Part shown: positions 1 to 6,777 of the stretch, piece after piece
Position numbering within the stretch: the first letter of the stretch is position 1
How the letters are laid out: every line of letters starts with the position of its first letter
Origin: Pyrinomonadaceae bacterium
GTDB lineage: Bacteria; Acidobacteriota; Blastocatellia; Pyrinomonadales; Pyrinomonadaceae
Assembly: GCA_026786155.1 (NCBI GenBank)
Contig: JAJAYR010000195.1
Span: 1-15,191, forward strand
Length of the DNA: 15,191 nucleotides
Reading direction: 5' to 3'
The notes under the pieces: model-generated
Database searches by the model: none
What the model saw: the letters and a program-made list of their open reading frames with translations, nothing else
Told to the model about the DNA's origin: nothing
Made by a program: the position numbers and the translations under genes

Positions 1-7
1 ATAAATT

Positions 8-141
8 GGAGAGCAGAAAAAAGCGGGGGAGATTTATTTATGAAAATTGTTCTTTGAGAATGTCACCTTCGGGGTATTCAACGGAATTATCATTTTGATA
101 ATTCTTTCTGCTCACATCTCCCCCACTTTTTTCTGCTCTCC
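8..141. mobile_element. MITE-like element with 26 bp terminal inverted repeats
   Basis: The arms at 8-33 and 116-141 are inverted copies matching at 25 of 26 positions, and they enclose an 82 bp core. The core contains a shorter perfect hairpin at 84-104 (stem GAATTATCA, loop TTT). A partial subterminal copy of the arm tip (TTTCTGCTC) lies at 106-114. The element sits inside the reading frame of a membrane glycosyltransferase and supplies its stop codon. No transposase is present, so this would be a non-autonomous element if it is mobile. No clear target-site duplication is visible, but only 7 bases remain on the left side. A strong transcriptional hairpin that is not mobile is the alternative. 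Confidence 0.5.
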
Positions 142-340
142 CGTAATCGCCGCACTGCCAGTAACGATAACCCGCAGCCGTATGAATCGGCTCGTCAAAC
201 GTCGCGCTCGCGCGGACGGCGTGAAACCAAAGCTGAAACGCGAACAAACCGAACAGCAAAACAACCGCCGCCGAATATAAAATTTTTTCGCGTTTTCGCC
301 TCGTTTCGGGAGCAGTTGGTTTTTGCTTTGTCGGATTCAT
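38..340 (-). CDS. N-terminal fragment of a membrane glycosyltransferase (GT39/ArnT-like), interrupted
   Basis: The first 67 or so residues look like the start of a dolichyl-phosphate-mannose-type (PMT/ArnT, GT39) membrane glycosyltransferase. They comprise a basic N-terminus, one membrane segment at about residues 21-43, then the motif ATFDEPIHTAAGYRYW, which in this family normally precedes an 'NPEHPPL' segment. Here the family match stops at CGDYG, exactly where the inverted-repeat element at 8-141 begins. The remaining 33 residues are element-encoded and end at a TAA inside it. Family proteins run to several hundred residues, so this is a broken gene unless it resumes beyond the window. 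The ATG at 338-340 is preceded by GAGGA at 351-355, a well-spaced ribosome binding site. Confidence 0.6.
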   Translation of the reverse strand: MNPTKQKPTAPETRRKREKILYSAAVVLLFGLFAFQLWFHAVRASATFDEPIHTAAGYRYWQCGDYGRAEKSGGDVSRKNYQNDNSVEYPEGDILKEQFS

Positions 341-356
341 AACTTTTGATTCCTCT

Positions 357-422
357 TCATTTCTTCAAATCCGCCGTCCAGTTCAAAATTACGGTCGGCG
401 GCTGAGCTTTCGAGTCGCCGAA
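357..422 (-). pseudogene. Relic of a kinase C-terminus (tail copy 2)
   Basis: On the minus strand this stretch reads GDSKAQ followed by PPTVILNWTADLKK and a TGA stop. The second part is the same C-terminal peptide as the intact propeller kinase at 2783-5455. The last 14 codons differ from the intact gene at only three places, all synonymous (GTG/GTA, TTA/TTG, AAT/AAC), so the piece derives from a kinase paralogue that was selected at protein level. No start codon or kinase body is attached. The reading frame differs from that of the hydrolase, which stops 5 bases upstream. The glycosyltransferase ribosome binding site begins immediately after it. Confidence 0.75.
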
Positions 423-426
423 AGCA

Positions 427-1233
427 TCAGCGTTTCTTTTGTTTCAGTAGCCACTCGAAAAGCTCTGCGCTCGCGTAAGCCGGGTCCCACGCATTGTGCG
501 GAACGCCGGGAAGCTCGGTGTATTTCACATCCGCTTTTTCAGTCTTGAGCGCGGCAAACATCTTTCTCGATTCTTCGACCGAAACGCTTTGGTCAGCGTC
601 GCCGTGAAAAATCCAAATCGGAATTTGCGAAACTCGTTTGGCAACGTAGGCGTATTCGTCAGGCGTGTCCGGCGGCGCGAGCGCGGGATAGTCAACCTTG
701 CTTGTGACTCCTTTGAATTTAAAGATAAAGCCGCAGACGACGATTGCCGCTGCGAAGCGTTCGGGATAATGCGACAACAGAAACCAGCTTCCGTTGCCGC
801 CCGCCGAATAACCCGTCAGATAGACGCGCCGCGCGTCGCCGCGAAACTCCTTGATTGATTTGTCGAGTGCCGCCAGAGCCGCTTTACCGCCTTCCTGCTG
901 CCAGCCGGGTGTGCCGTCGGCTTTCGTCTGCGGAAATACGACAATCGCCGGAAAGCGTTCGGGATTAAGCCGGACGGCTCGCGCTAAACCGCCGTTTGTC
1001 TGCTTCAAACCGTCGCTGCCGTATTCGCCCCCGCCGTGAAGCGCGAGGATAACCGGATAAGTTTGCGAACGGCTGAACTCGCGCGGCACATAAACGACAT
1101 AACGATATTCCGCGCCTTTGAACGAAACCGAACGATTCAAAAATCCGGTTTCAATCTGCTTCTGCGCCACCGCGCCGACGGTCAACAAGGTGACCACAAA
1201 CATGACTCTGATAAAAAGTAATTTTCGGCTCAT
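427..1233 (-). CDS. Secreted alpha/beta hydrolase (carboxylesterase / prolyl-oligopeptidase-like)
   Basis: This 268-residue protein begins with a signal peptide (MSRKLLF, a hydrophobic stretch, then AVAQ), so it is probably exported. The fold markers of an esterase or peptidase of the alpha/beta-hydrolase superfamily are present: an oxyanion region LALHGGGEYG, a nucleophile elbow GYSAGG with Ser143, a probable catalytic Asp214 in HGDADQS and His246 in PHNAWD. The length is typical of PHB-depolymerase/feruloyl-esterase-like carboxylesterases; the substrate cannot be read from sequence. An in-frame GTG at 1246-1248 would add five residues, but it lies only 2-3 bases from the AGAGGA sequence. 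The ATG gives a better signal peptide, though its spacing of about 17 bases is long. The gene is bracketed by kinase-tail relics on both sides. Confidence 0.85.
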   Translation of the reverse strand: MSRKLLFIRVMFVVTLLTVGAVAQKQIETGFLNRSVSFKGAEYRYVVYVPREFSRSQTYPVILALHGGGEYGSDGLKQTNGGLARAVRLNPERFPAIVVFPQTKADGTPGWQQEGGKAALAALDKSIKEFRGDARRVYLTGYSAGGNGSWFLLSHYPERFAAAIVVCGFIFKFKGVTSKVDYPALAPPDTPDEYAYVAKRVSQIPIWIFHGDADQSVSVEESRKMFAALKTEKADVKYTELPGVPHNAWDPAYASAELFEWLLKQKKR

Positions 1234-1257
1234 ATTTTTTTCTTGCACTTTCCTCTT

Positions 1258-1358
1258 TTATTTCTTCAAATCCGCCGTTCAATCATTCAATTCAAAATGA
1301 TGGTTGGCGGCGCGGCTTTTGAACCGCCGAAAGTCCCGATGAAAAATTTGTTTCCGTC
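1258..1358 (-). pseudogene. Relic of a kinase C-terminus (tail copy 1), frameshifted
   Basis: The minus strand reads DGNKFFIGTFGGSKAAPPTIILN and then a stop, matching DGNRFLIGTL...PPTVILNWTADLKK at the end of the intact kinase. An 8 bp insertion, apparently a local duplication within AATTGAATGATTGAACGG, shifts the frame at the NWT position. The DNA for the final ADLKK codons is still recognisable and ends in TAA at 1258-1260. Homology starts abruptly at the DGN codons near 1358. The hydrolase ribosome binding site follows directly. It is best read as the decayed 3' end of a lost kinase paralogue. Confidence 0.75.
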
Positions 1359-1431
1359 CGTTTCTCTTAAATTCACTCAGGAAAATCGCACAAATCGCCG
1401 AAAATCGCAGTGTTCGCTTGCGAGTTTTGTT

Positions 1432-2685
1432 TCAGGTTAACTCTTTATGTAAAACCTCGGCAGCGAAATCAACTTCTTTCTCGGTGTTGAAGATGTGCGT
1501 GCAGAATCTTATTCCGTTAAATCCAAATTCCTTGTGCGTGGCGCGGATACTTAATTTATGCTTTTCAAAAAGCATTTTTACAAAAGCGACTCTGTCCACC
1601 GCATCCGGCAAAACGCAGGCGAGCATCGGTGAAGCAAACTGTCCGGCAGGAGGGCTGACGATCTTTAAACGGCTTATGTTCCTGAGCTTTTCAGACAGTC
1701 TGTTTTGAAGCGACAAATTATGTTTTTCGACTTTATTTATGCCGACCGACTCGAGATATTCGAGAGCTTTGCCCAAGCCCAAAATACAGGCTAAGTTCAC
1801 GACTCCGTTTCCGTTATTATAAGTGTTGTAGGATTCGTCAAACTGCATCGGGCGAATAATATCCTGAGCATCTTTTGACAAATAAAGCAGCCCGGTTCCT
1901 TTGGGTCCCATCAGCCATTTATGCCCGCTCGTCGCATAAGCATGACAGCCCAGCTCTTTGACATTGACCTTAATAGCCCCGGCTGCCTGTGCGCCGTCAA
2001 CGATACAAAGAATGCCTTTTGAGCGGGCGAGAGCAGAGATTTCGGCAATCGGCATCCGAAGCCCGGTGGACGAGAAAACGTGACTTACGCTGATCAGTCT
2101 GGTTTTCTCTGTAACGGATTTTTTTATCCGTTCTAAGATAGCTTCGTGGTTATTTTCAACCTTTGGTATGGCTACGGTATCAATCACCGCGCCATAGTAT
2201 TTGGCGTAATATCTCCAACACGACAAACCTCCGCTATGCTCCTGGTCAGTGAGCAAGATTCGATCTCCCGGCTTTAATCGTAATCCCTGGGCAACGGCAT
2301 TCATGCCGTTTGTGGTGCTGGTGGTAATCAACATTTCACTCAAATCGCAGCCGAGAAACTGTGCGGCAACGGTTCTTGTTTTTTCGGCTAAACTTTCCGC
2401 GCCCCATAGCCCGTAAAACTTCAACGGCAGCGATTCCAGTTCTTCCCACATCTTCATAGATTCACGGACAGTTTCGCGGCGACACGGACCTAGTGTGCCG
2501 GTATTTAAGTAAGTAAGACCGTCAGCAAAAAGATATTCGCTTTTGTTGTCCTGACCGGAAAGCAATAAATTTGTTTGAGCTTGGACGGCGGAAAAATGAA
2601 CGGTCGAATTTACGAAAACGCCGCCGGCAGCACTCGCCGCAGCGGTGCTTAAAAACTTTCTCCTGTTATATTTACTGGATTTCAT
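1432..2685 (-). CDS. Tat-exported class V aminotransferase-fold PLP enzyme (isopenicillin-N-epimerase-like)
   Basis: The 417-residue product starts with a twin-arginine signal (NRRKFLSTAAASAAGG), so it is expected to fold with its cofactor and be exported through Tat. The mature part matches the fold-type I, class V PLP family. It has TYLNTGTLGPCRRE near the start, a glycine/threonine cofactor-binding region TTSTTNGMNAVAQG, Asp in IVDGAQAAGA, and the Schiff-base lysine in SGHKWLMGPKG (Lys256). The opening motif is typical of isopenicillin-N-epimerase/EgtE-like members. Cysteine desulfurase-like activity is possible but not indicated, and the true substrate is unknown. AAGGAG at 2691-2696 supports the ATG at 2683-2685. 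The gene lies between a kinase 5' stub and a kinase 3' relic. Confidence 0.9.
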   Translation of the reverse strand: MKSSKYNRRKFLSTAAASAAGGVFVNSTVHFSAVQAQTNLLLSGQDNKSEYLFADGLTYLNTGTLGPCRRETVRESMKMWEELESLPLKFYGLWGAESLAEKTRTVAAQFLGCDLSEMLITTSTTNGMNAVAQGLRLKPGDRILLTDQEHSGGLSCWRYYAKYYGAVIDTVAIPKVENNHEAILERIKKSVTEKTRLISVSHVFSSTGLRMPIAEISALARSKGILCIVDGAQAAGAIKVNVKELGCHAYATSGHKWLMGPKGTGLLYLSKDAQDIIRPMQFDESYNTYNNGNGVVNLACILGLGKALEYLESVGINKVEKHNLSLQNRLSEKLRNISRLKIVSPPAGQFASPMLACVLPDAVDRVAFVKMLFEKHKLSIRATHKEFGFNGIRFCTHIFNTEKEVDFAAEVLHKELT

Positions 2686-2687
2686 GA

Positions 2688-2786
2688 TTACTCCTTAACA
2701 ATTAAAAAAATCGCACACATTCTGCTTTTTCCAATCGGCGAAAGGATTTTGTATTGATTGATTATGCTGCCGTTTTCTAATTTCAT
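2688..2786 (-). pseudogene. Stub of a second serine/threonine kinase (first ~20 codons)
   Basis: The ATG at 2784-2786 overlaps the stop codon of the upstream kinase in an ATGA arrangement. It opens a 32-residue frame starting MKLENGSIINQYKILSPIGK. That is the typical start of a bacterial Hanks-type kinase leading into the glycine loop (normally IGKGGMGEVY). After IGK the sequence changes to SRMCAIFLIVKE and stops, without the loop or any catalytic residue. The final codons are the aminotransferase leader, including its ribosome binding site. Translational coupling from the kinase could still translate this short peptide into the aminotransferase start. Confidence 0.7.
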
Positions 2787-5455
2787 TTCTTCAAATCCGC
2801 CGTCCAATTTAAAATCACGGTCGGCGGCGGAAATTTCGTGTCGCCGATTAAAGTTCCGATCAAAAATCTGTTCCCGTCGGGCGAAACGTCGTATTCGTGG
2901 ACATTGCCGAACCACGCCAGCATTCGGATTTTGAAAAGCGGCTTCGGCGCAGCGTATTGAAATTCGCCGCCTGCGGTTTTGACGGCTGACGACATCAGCG
3001 TTCCGTCCGGCGCGACGAAAAACAGCTCCGTGCCGTCGCGCCGCCAGACGGGAAGTTTGCCGCCGCCGGGCGAAATACGCTTTTTGTCCGCGCCGAGTTT
3101 GCCGTCAGATGAAAACGATTGGACGTAGATTTCGTAATCGCCCGTTTCGTCCGTCGTGTAGGCAAGCCAACGTCCGTCGGGCGAAATTTCCGCTTGCAGC
3201 TCGTCGAAAGGCGAATCGAGCAGCAGTTGTTCACGGCGTTCGCCAAACAAAGGCAGCGCATACAAATCGAGCCGCGTTTTCACGCCGCGCCGAACGTAGA
3301 TGATAAAGCGCCCGTCGGGCGACCAGGAGCGGGGAAAATTTGCGCCCGGCAAAATCGTTTCGCCTTCGCCCGATTCATTGGCGTTTTTAACCGCCAAACC
3401 CCCAGCCCCCGAATAGACGAGACGAGTTCCGTCCGGCGACCAGACGGGCATCTGCGAAAAGGTGGAAGTAACGCGCTGCGGCGATCCTTTTTCTAAATCA
3501 ATCACCCACAAATTTTGCTCTCTTTTGACGACGAGGCGTTTTCCGTCGGGCGAAATGTGCGGGTCTTGCCCGACAAAAACTTTCGCGGGCGCGTCAATCG
3601 TTCCCGTCTGTTTTCCTTCGCGGTCAAACCACGCGAGCTGATAATCGCGCTGCCACAGCCCTTGCCAGAGCAGAGCGCCGCTGTCGGAAACCGAAAACCG
3701 CCGCGCGCCGAAATCGTTTCTCTGCCCGGTAATAATCGGCAACGCTTCGCCCGCAAGCGCGAGATTTTTCGTATCGAAGGCTTGCGCGACGAGCGCGTCG
3801 TTGCGAATAAAAATCAGATAGCCCGGCGGCGCGTAGATAGCCGGTGAATTATCGGTCATCGTTACGATCTCTTTGATTTCCGGCGAATCGAGCGAACCTG
3901 CCCAAATGCCTTTCCTTTCGCGCACGAAAAGAAAATGCCGACCATCGGGCAGAAAGTATGGATAACGATGTCTTTCGACATAATTCTCCTGTTCTTCGAT
4001 TTTGAATGTTACGGGCTGCGGTTCGCCGCCCTGCGCCGATACTTTTGAAAGCGTCGTGCGATAATCGGGAACGAAAATAATCGTGTCGTCCTTATTCCAA
4101 CTTCCGCCGACAGCGCGCGCCGCGTCGCACAAAATTTGCGGGTTTCCGCCCGAAGAAATGTCGGAGCGTTTCAACTTACCGTTTGAACCGTAGGCAATCG
4201 AACGGCTGTCCGGCGACCAGAAAGGCTCGACCGGATTGTCCGCGCCCGGCAGCTGTTTAGCTTCCGCCGAATCGAGACGGCGGATATACAGCTTGCTCTT
4301 TCCGTCCGCGCCGAAAGCGGTAAAAGCGATTTTCTCTCCGTCCGGCGAAATGACCGCCCAATCCGATGACAAATCGTTAAAGGACAATTCCGGCGGCACG
4401 CTGAAAGAAAGCCGCGCGGCGCGAGTTTCGTTTGCGGAACGATTTGAAAAATACATCGCGCCTAAAGCGATTAAAGCAATTGCCAACTCTCCCGTGAAAA
4501 TCCAAGGAAGCAGCCTGCGCCAAGCGGACGGTTTCGCTTTCTCATCAATTAACGCCGTTGCCGTCGTAAAATTCTTTCCCGAAGAACTCGTCGAAGCCGA
4601 CAATGCTTCGAGCGCGAAACACAAATCGTGCGCCGAATGAAAACGATGTTCCGGTTTCTTTTCCAGACACCGCCGCATAATTTTTTCGAGCGCGGGCGAA
4701 ACTTTCTTTTCATCGCAATCGAGTTCCGGCGCGTCTTCCTTCAAAATCGCGTTCAGCGTTTCAATGACCGAATCGCCCGCAAACGGTTTTTGTCCGCACA
4801 ACATTTCATACAAAATCACGCCAAAGCTGAAAATATCCGAACGATGGTCAGCCGCCGCGCCGCGCACCTGTTCGGGCGACATATAGCCGATTGTTCCCAT
4901 TATCACGCCCGGATTCGTCAAAGGTTTTCTGGTTTCGTCTTCCGAACCCGCGCCGCCTTCGAGCGCGGAAGACTTCAATTTCGCCAGTCCGAAATCGAGA
5001 ATCTTCACGCGGTCGTCTTTGGTAATGAAAATATTTTCCGGTTTCAAATCACGGTGGACAACGCCTTTCTCGTGCGCCGCCGAAAGTCCGCTGACGATTT
5101 GCTGCGCGTATTCAATCGCCTTGCGCTGCGAAATCGCGCCGTCGTTCAAACGCCCGCGCAGTTCTTCGCCTTCCAGAAGTTCCGCGACGATAAAAGCCGC
5201 GCCGTCGTGCGTTCCGATGTCATAAACCGTCAAGATATTCGGATGATTGAGCGCGGAAGTCGCTCTTGCTTCCTGCTCAAAACGCCGCACACGGTCTTCG
5301 TCCGCCGCAAAATCGGCGGGCAAAATTTTGATGGCGACCTTGCGGTCGAGCCGCTTATCTTCAGCCAGATAGACTTCGCCCATCCCGCCCGCGCCGATTT
5401 GCTTGATGATGCGGTAATGCGACAGATTCGTGTCCGCGGATAGTTCTTTATCCAT
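2783..5455 (-). CDS. Membrane serine/threonine protein kinase with extracytoplasmic TolB/PD40 propeller
   Basis: The 890-residue protein has an N-terminal Hanks-type kinase domain (about residues 14-280). All key elements are present: glycine loop GAGGMG (21-26), VAIK Lys43, HRDLKPEN with catalytic Asp136, DFG Asp154 and a GTIGYMSPEQ activation segment. A single membrane helix lies near residues 315-337. The rest is a beta-propeller built from TolB/PD40-type repeats, with repeated motifs such as ISPDGEKIAF, WSPDGTRLVYSG, WSPDGRFIIY and ISPDGRWLAYTTDE. The propeller is expected outside the cytoplasm and probably senses a ligand; its targets are unknown. The start is supported only by a weak purine-rich AAAGAAG next to the ATG. 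The gene is separated from the upstream VOC gene by a terminator, so it probably has its own promoter. Its last codons reappear as two relics downstream. Confidence 0.95.
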   Translation of the reverse strand: MDKELSADTNLSHYRIIKQIGAGGMGEVYLAEDKRLDRKVAIKILPADFAADEDRVRRFEQEARATSALNHPNILTVYDIGTHDGAAFIVAELLEGEELRGRLNDGAISQRKAIEYAQQIVSGLSAAHEKGVVHRDLKPENIFITKDDRVKILDFGLAKLKSSALEGGAGSEDETRKPLTNPGVIMGTIGYMSPEQVRGAAADHRSDIFSFGVILYEMLCGQKPFAGDSVIETLNAILKEDAPELDCDEKKVSPALEKIMRRCLEKKPEHRFHSAHDLCFALEALSASTSSSGKNFTTATALIDEKAKPSAWRRLLPWIFTGELAIALIALGAMYFSNRSANETRAARLSFSVPPELSFNDLSSDWAVISPDGEKIAFTAFGADGKSKLYIRRLDSAEAKQLPGADNPVEPFWSPDSRSIAYGSNGKLKRSDISSGGNPQILCDAARAVGGSWNKDDTIIFVPDYRTTLSKVSAQGGEPQPVTFKIEEQENYVERHRYPYFLPDGRHFLFVRERKGIWAGSLDSPEIKEIVTMTDNSPAIYAPPGYLIFIRNDALVAQAFDTKNLALAGEALPIITGQRNDFGARRFSVSDSGALLWQGLWQRDYQLAWFDREGKQTGTIDAPAKVFVGQDPHISPDGKRLVVKREQNLWVIDLEKGSPQRVTSTFSQMPVWSPDGTRLVYSGAGGLAVKNANESGEGETILPGANFPRSWSPDGRFIIYVRRGVKTRLDLYALPLFGERREQLLLDSPFDELQAEISPDGRWLAYTTDETGDYEIYVQSFSSDGKLGADKKRISPGGGKLPVWRRDGTELFFVAPDGTLMSSAVKTAGGEFQYAAPKPLFKIRMLAWFGNVHEYDVSPDGNRFLIGTLIGDTKFPPPTVILNWTADLKK

Positions 5456-5541
5456 CTTCTTTCAAATTGATTCGGGCAGATTCATCCGTTTCGGCTTGTT
5501 TTCTAATTTGGTTTTTTCACCATAATCCGGCATTTTTTAGG

Positions 5542-5580
5542 AAAAAAAAGCCGCCGCTTCGAGGGGTTTATCTCGAAGCG
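5542..5580 (-). terminator. Intrinsic terminator of the VOC gene
   Basis: The arms CGCTTCGAG (5555-5563) and CTCGAAGCG (5572-5580) form a perfect 9 bp stem with an 8-base loop. Read on the minus strand, the stem is followed by GCGGC and a run of eight T (5542-5549). The stem includes the last codons and the TAA stop of the VOC gene, so the terminator overlaps the coding region. It separates the kinase gene from the secreted-protein cluster. Confidence 0.8.
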
Positions 5581-6074
5581 ACATTATTTATTTCGATCCA
5601 ATAACCGTCCGGGTCTTGTAAGAAAATCTGCTTTATTCCGTCGGCTCGATTATTTACCTTATTCAAAGTTCCAGCCCAATCGGAATATGTAATTTTCATA
5701 GACTCGAGTTTTTTGATAAAAGAATCGAAGCCGGACGTTTCGAGGGCAAGATGAACGGCTTTATTCGTTTTAATATCATCTTTTAGCAGCGAAATAAGAT
5801 GCAGTTCTTTTCCGTCTCCTAATGAGAACCATCTGATTCCGTCCATTTTACCTTTGTTAGTAATTTCTTCGAGATTTAACACTTTTTTATAAAATTCCGC
5901 CGAGCGGTCAACATCTTTTACGGAAAGCGCCAGATGATTGAATGAAACTGAATAGTCGGCTTTATTAGAGATAGGCTGCTGTTTAACTTTTGAATCATCG
6001 GGCGTTTTCTCCTGCCCGAAGGCGACCGATGACACGCCGACGGCGATCATCAAAATCAGCATTAGCTTTTTCAT
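5568..6074 (-). CDS. Secreted VOC (glyoxalase-fold) family protein
   Basis: The 168-residue product has a signal peptide (MKKLMLILMIAVGVSSVAFGQ) followed by one vicinal-oxygen-chelate domain of two beta-alpha-beta-beta-beta halves. The first half begins FNHLALSVKDVDRSAEFYKKVL and the second begins VHLALETSGFDSFIKKLES. It ends with the characteristic FLQDPDGYWIEIN. His47, His108 and Glu161 sit where the family places metal ligands. A lyase, dioxygenase or binding role is possible; the specific reaction cannot be assigned. AGGAGA upstream of the ATG gives a well-spaced ribosome binding site. It is the last of three consecutive small secreted-protein genes. Confidence 0.9.
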   Translation of the reverse strand: MKKLMLILMIAVGVSSVAFGQEKTPDDSKVKQQPISNKADYSVSFNHLALSVKDVDRSAEFYKKVLNLEEITNKGKMDGIRWFSLGDGKELHLISLLKDDIKTNKAVHLALETSGFDSFIKKLESMKITYSDWAGTLNKVNNRADGIKQIFLQDPDGYWIEINNVASR

Positions 6075-6127
6075 ATTGTTTTGTTCTCCTGAATTGTTTG
6101 AAACGACGCACGAATTTGTTAGAACCG

Positions 6128-6179
6128 TTTGCCGCGGCGAACCGAAAAACTCATCCGCCGATTAAATCGCCGCGGCAAA
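6128..6179 (-). terminator. Intercistronic stem-loop (13 bp perfect stem)
   Basis: TTTGCCGCGGCGA at 6128-6140 and its exact inverse at 6167-6179 form a GC-rich 13 bp stem with a 26-base loop, 7 bases beyond the stop of the 6186-6656 gene. No T-tract follows on the minus strand. It may therefore be a transcript-stabilising or partial-termination hairpin rather than a full intrinsic terminator. Confidence 0.5.
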
Positions 6180-6185
6180 AGCTGT

Positions 6186-6656
6186 TTAATTCATCGGCTT
6201 GATTACCATTTCGCGGACAATCTGGCTCGTTATAAGGTCGCGGCTCGCATCGCGCAGTTCCGCCCAAACCTTCTTTCGATTTTCGACCGTGCCGAAAACT
6301 TTCAGGCTCACGTCCTCGTTCTTCTTGCTTCGGTCGGCGCTGTAATCCAAAGCGTCGGCATAATTTTTATACTCGACCGCCTCCATCACGTCCCAATCGT
6401 CCGCGCCGTCTATAACGGGCTTATTAAAAAACACATAGTTCATAATCAGCCCGGCTTGTTTTTGTCCGTCTAGAATCCGCATCCGATACTCGCGCAGCCA
6501 TTTTGCGTGGTCATCTGCTTTTCCGGGTTTGATTTTGTAGTAATTGATTCGCCAAACCGAGCCTTCCGTAACGGTTCTTTCCGACGATTGCGCCTGGGCT
6601 TTCGCTCCAAGGACGCAAAAACTCAAAAGCAGCATAACTAAGTAAATTCGCTTCAT
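6186..6656 (-). CDS. Secreted protein of unknown function, possible dimeric alpha-beta-barrel fold
   Basis: The 156-residue protein begins with a clear signal peptide (MKRIYLVMLLLSFCVLGAKAQA), so it should be exported. The mature part starts SVWRINYYKIKPGKADDHAKWLREY and continues to an aromatic strand NYVFFNKPV. That pattern of strand, 'KPGK' turn and long helix recalls ferredoxin-like dimeric alpha-beta-barrel proteins (ABM/NIPSNAP type). I cannot assign a reaction and see no catalytic motif. CAGGAG upstream of the ATG supports the start. The gene lies between two other secreted-protein genes in the same orientation and may be co-transcribed with them. Confidence 0.75.
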   Translation of the reverse strand: MKRIYLVMLLLSFCVLGAKAQAQSSERTVTEGSVWRINYYKIKPGKADDHAKWLREYRMRILDGQKQAGLIMNYVFFNKPVIDGADDWDVMEAVEYKNYADALDYSADRSKKNEDVSLKVFGTVENRKKVWAELRDASRDLITSQIVREMVIKPMN

Positions 6657-6703
6657 AATTTTTCTCCTGTTCTTTTGAAAAATGCTTTGCCGCAGGCGTG
6701 GAA

Positions 6704-6734
6704 CGGCTGTCGCCGCATCGAAAAGCGACAGCCG
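6704..6734 (-). terminator. Stem-loop after the DUF4440 gene
   Basis: CGGCTGTCGC at 6704-6713 and GCGACAGCCG at 6725-6734 form a perfect 10 bp stem with an 11-base loop, 43 bases past the stop of the gene at 6778-7596. On the minus strand no immediate T-run follows. On the plus strand a T6 run lies 6 bases after it, so the hairpin could be bidirectional or could protect the transcript. Confidence 0.5.
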
Positions 6735-6777
6735 CCTGATTTTTTCAAAATTTGCTCCCGCCGGTTGTCTTTGCCAG

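Noticed and set aside
1246..1248. GTG as start of the hydrolase, adding five residues
   Set aside because: It leaves only 2-3 bases to the AGAGGA sequence and puts MQEKN ahead of an already complete signal peptide. It remains possible but is less likely than the ATG at 1231-1233.
1371..1420. Repeated GCGATTT units between the aminotransferase stop and the kinase relic
   Set aside because: Three short similar units (GCGATTTTC, GCGATTTGT, GCGATTTTCC on the minus strand) are too short and irregular to call a repeat array or an operator.
4628..5443. A 271-codon plus-strand frame opposite the kinase domain
   Set aside because: It is the antisense shadow of a strongly conserved kinase domain. Its Arg/Phe-rich composition is typical of such shadows and it has no start signals.
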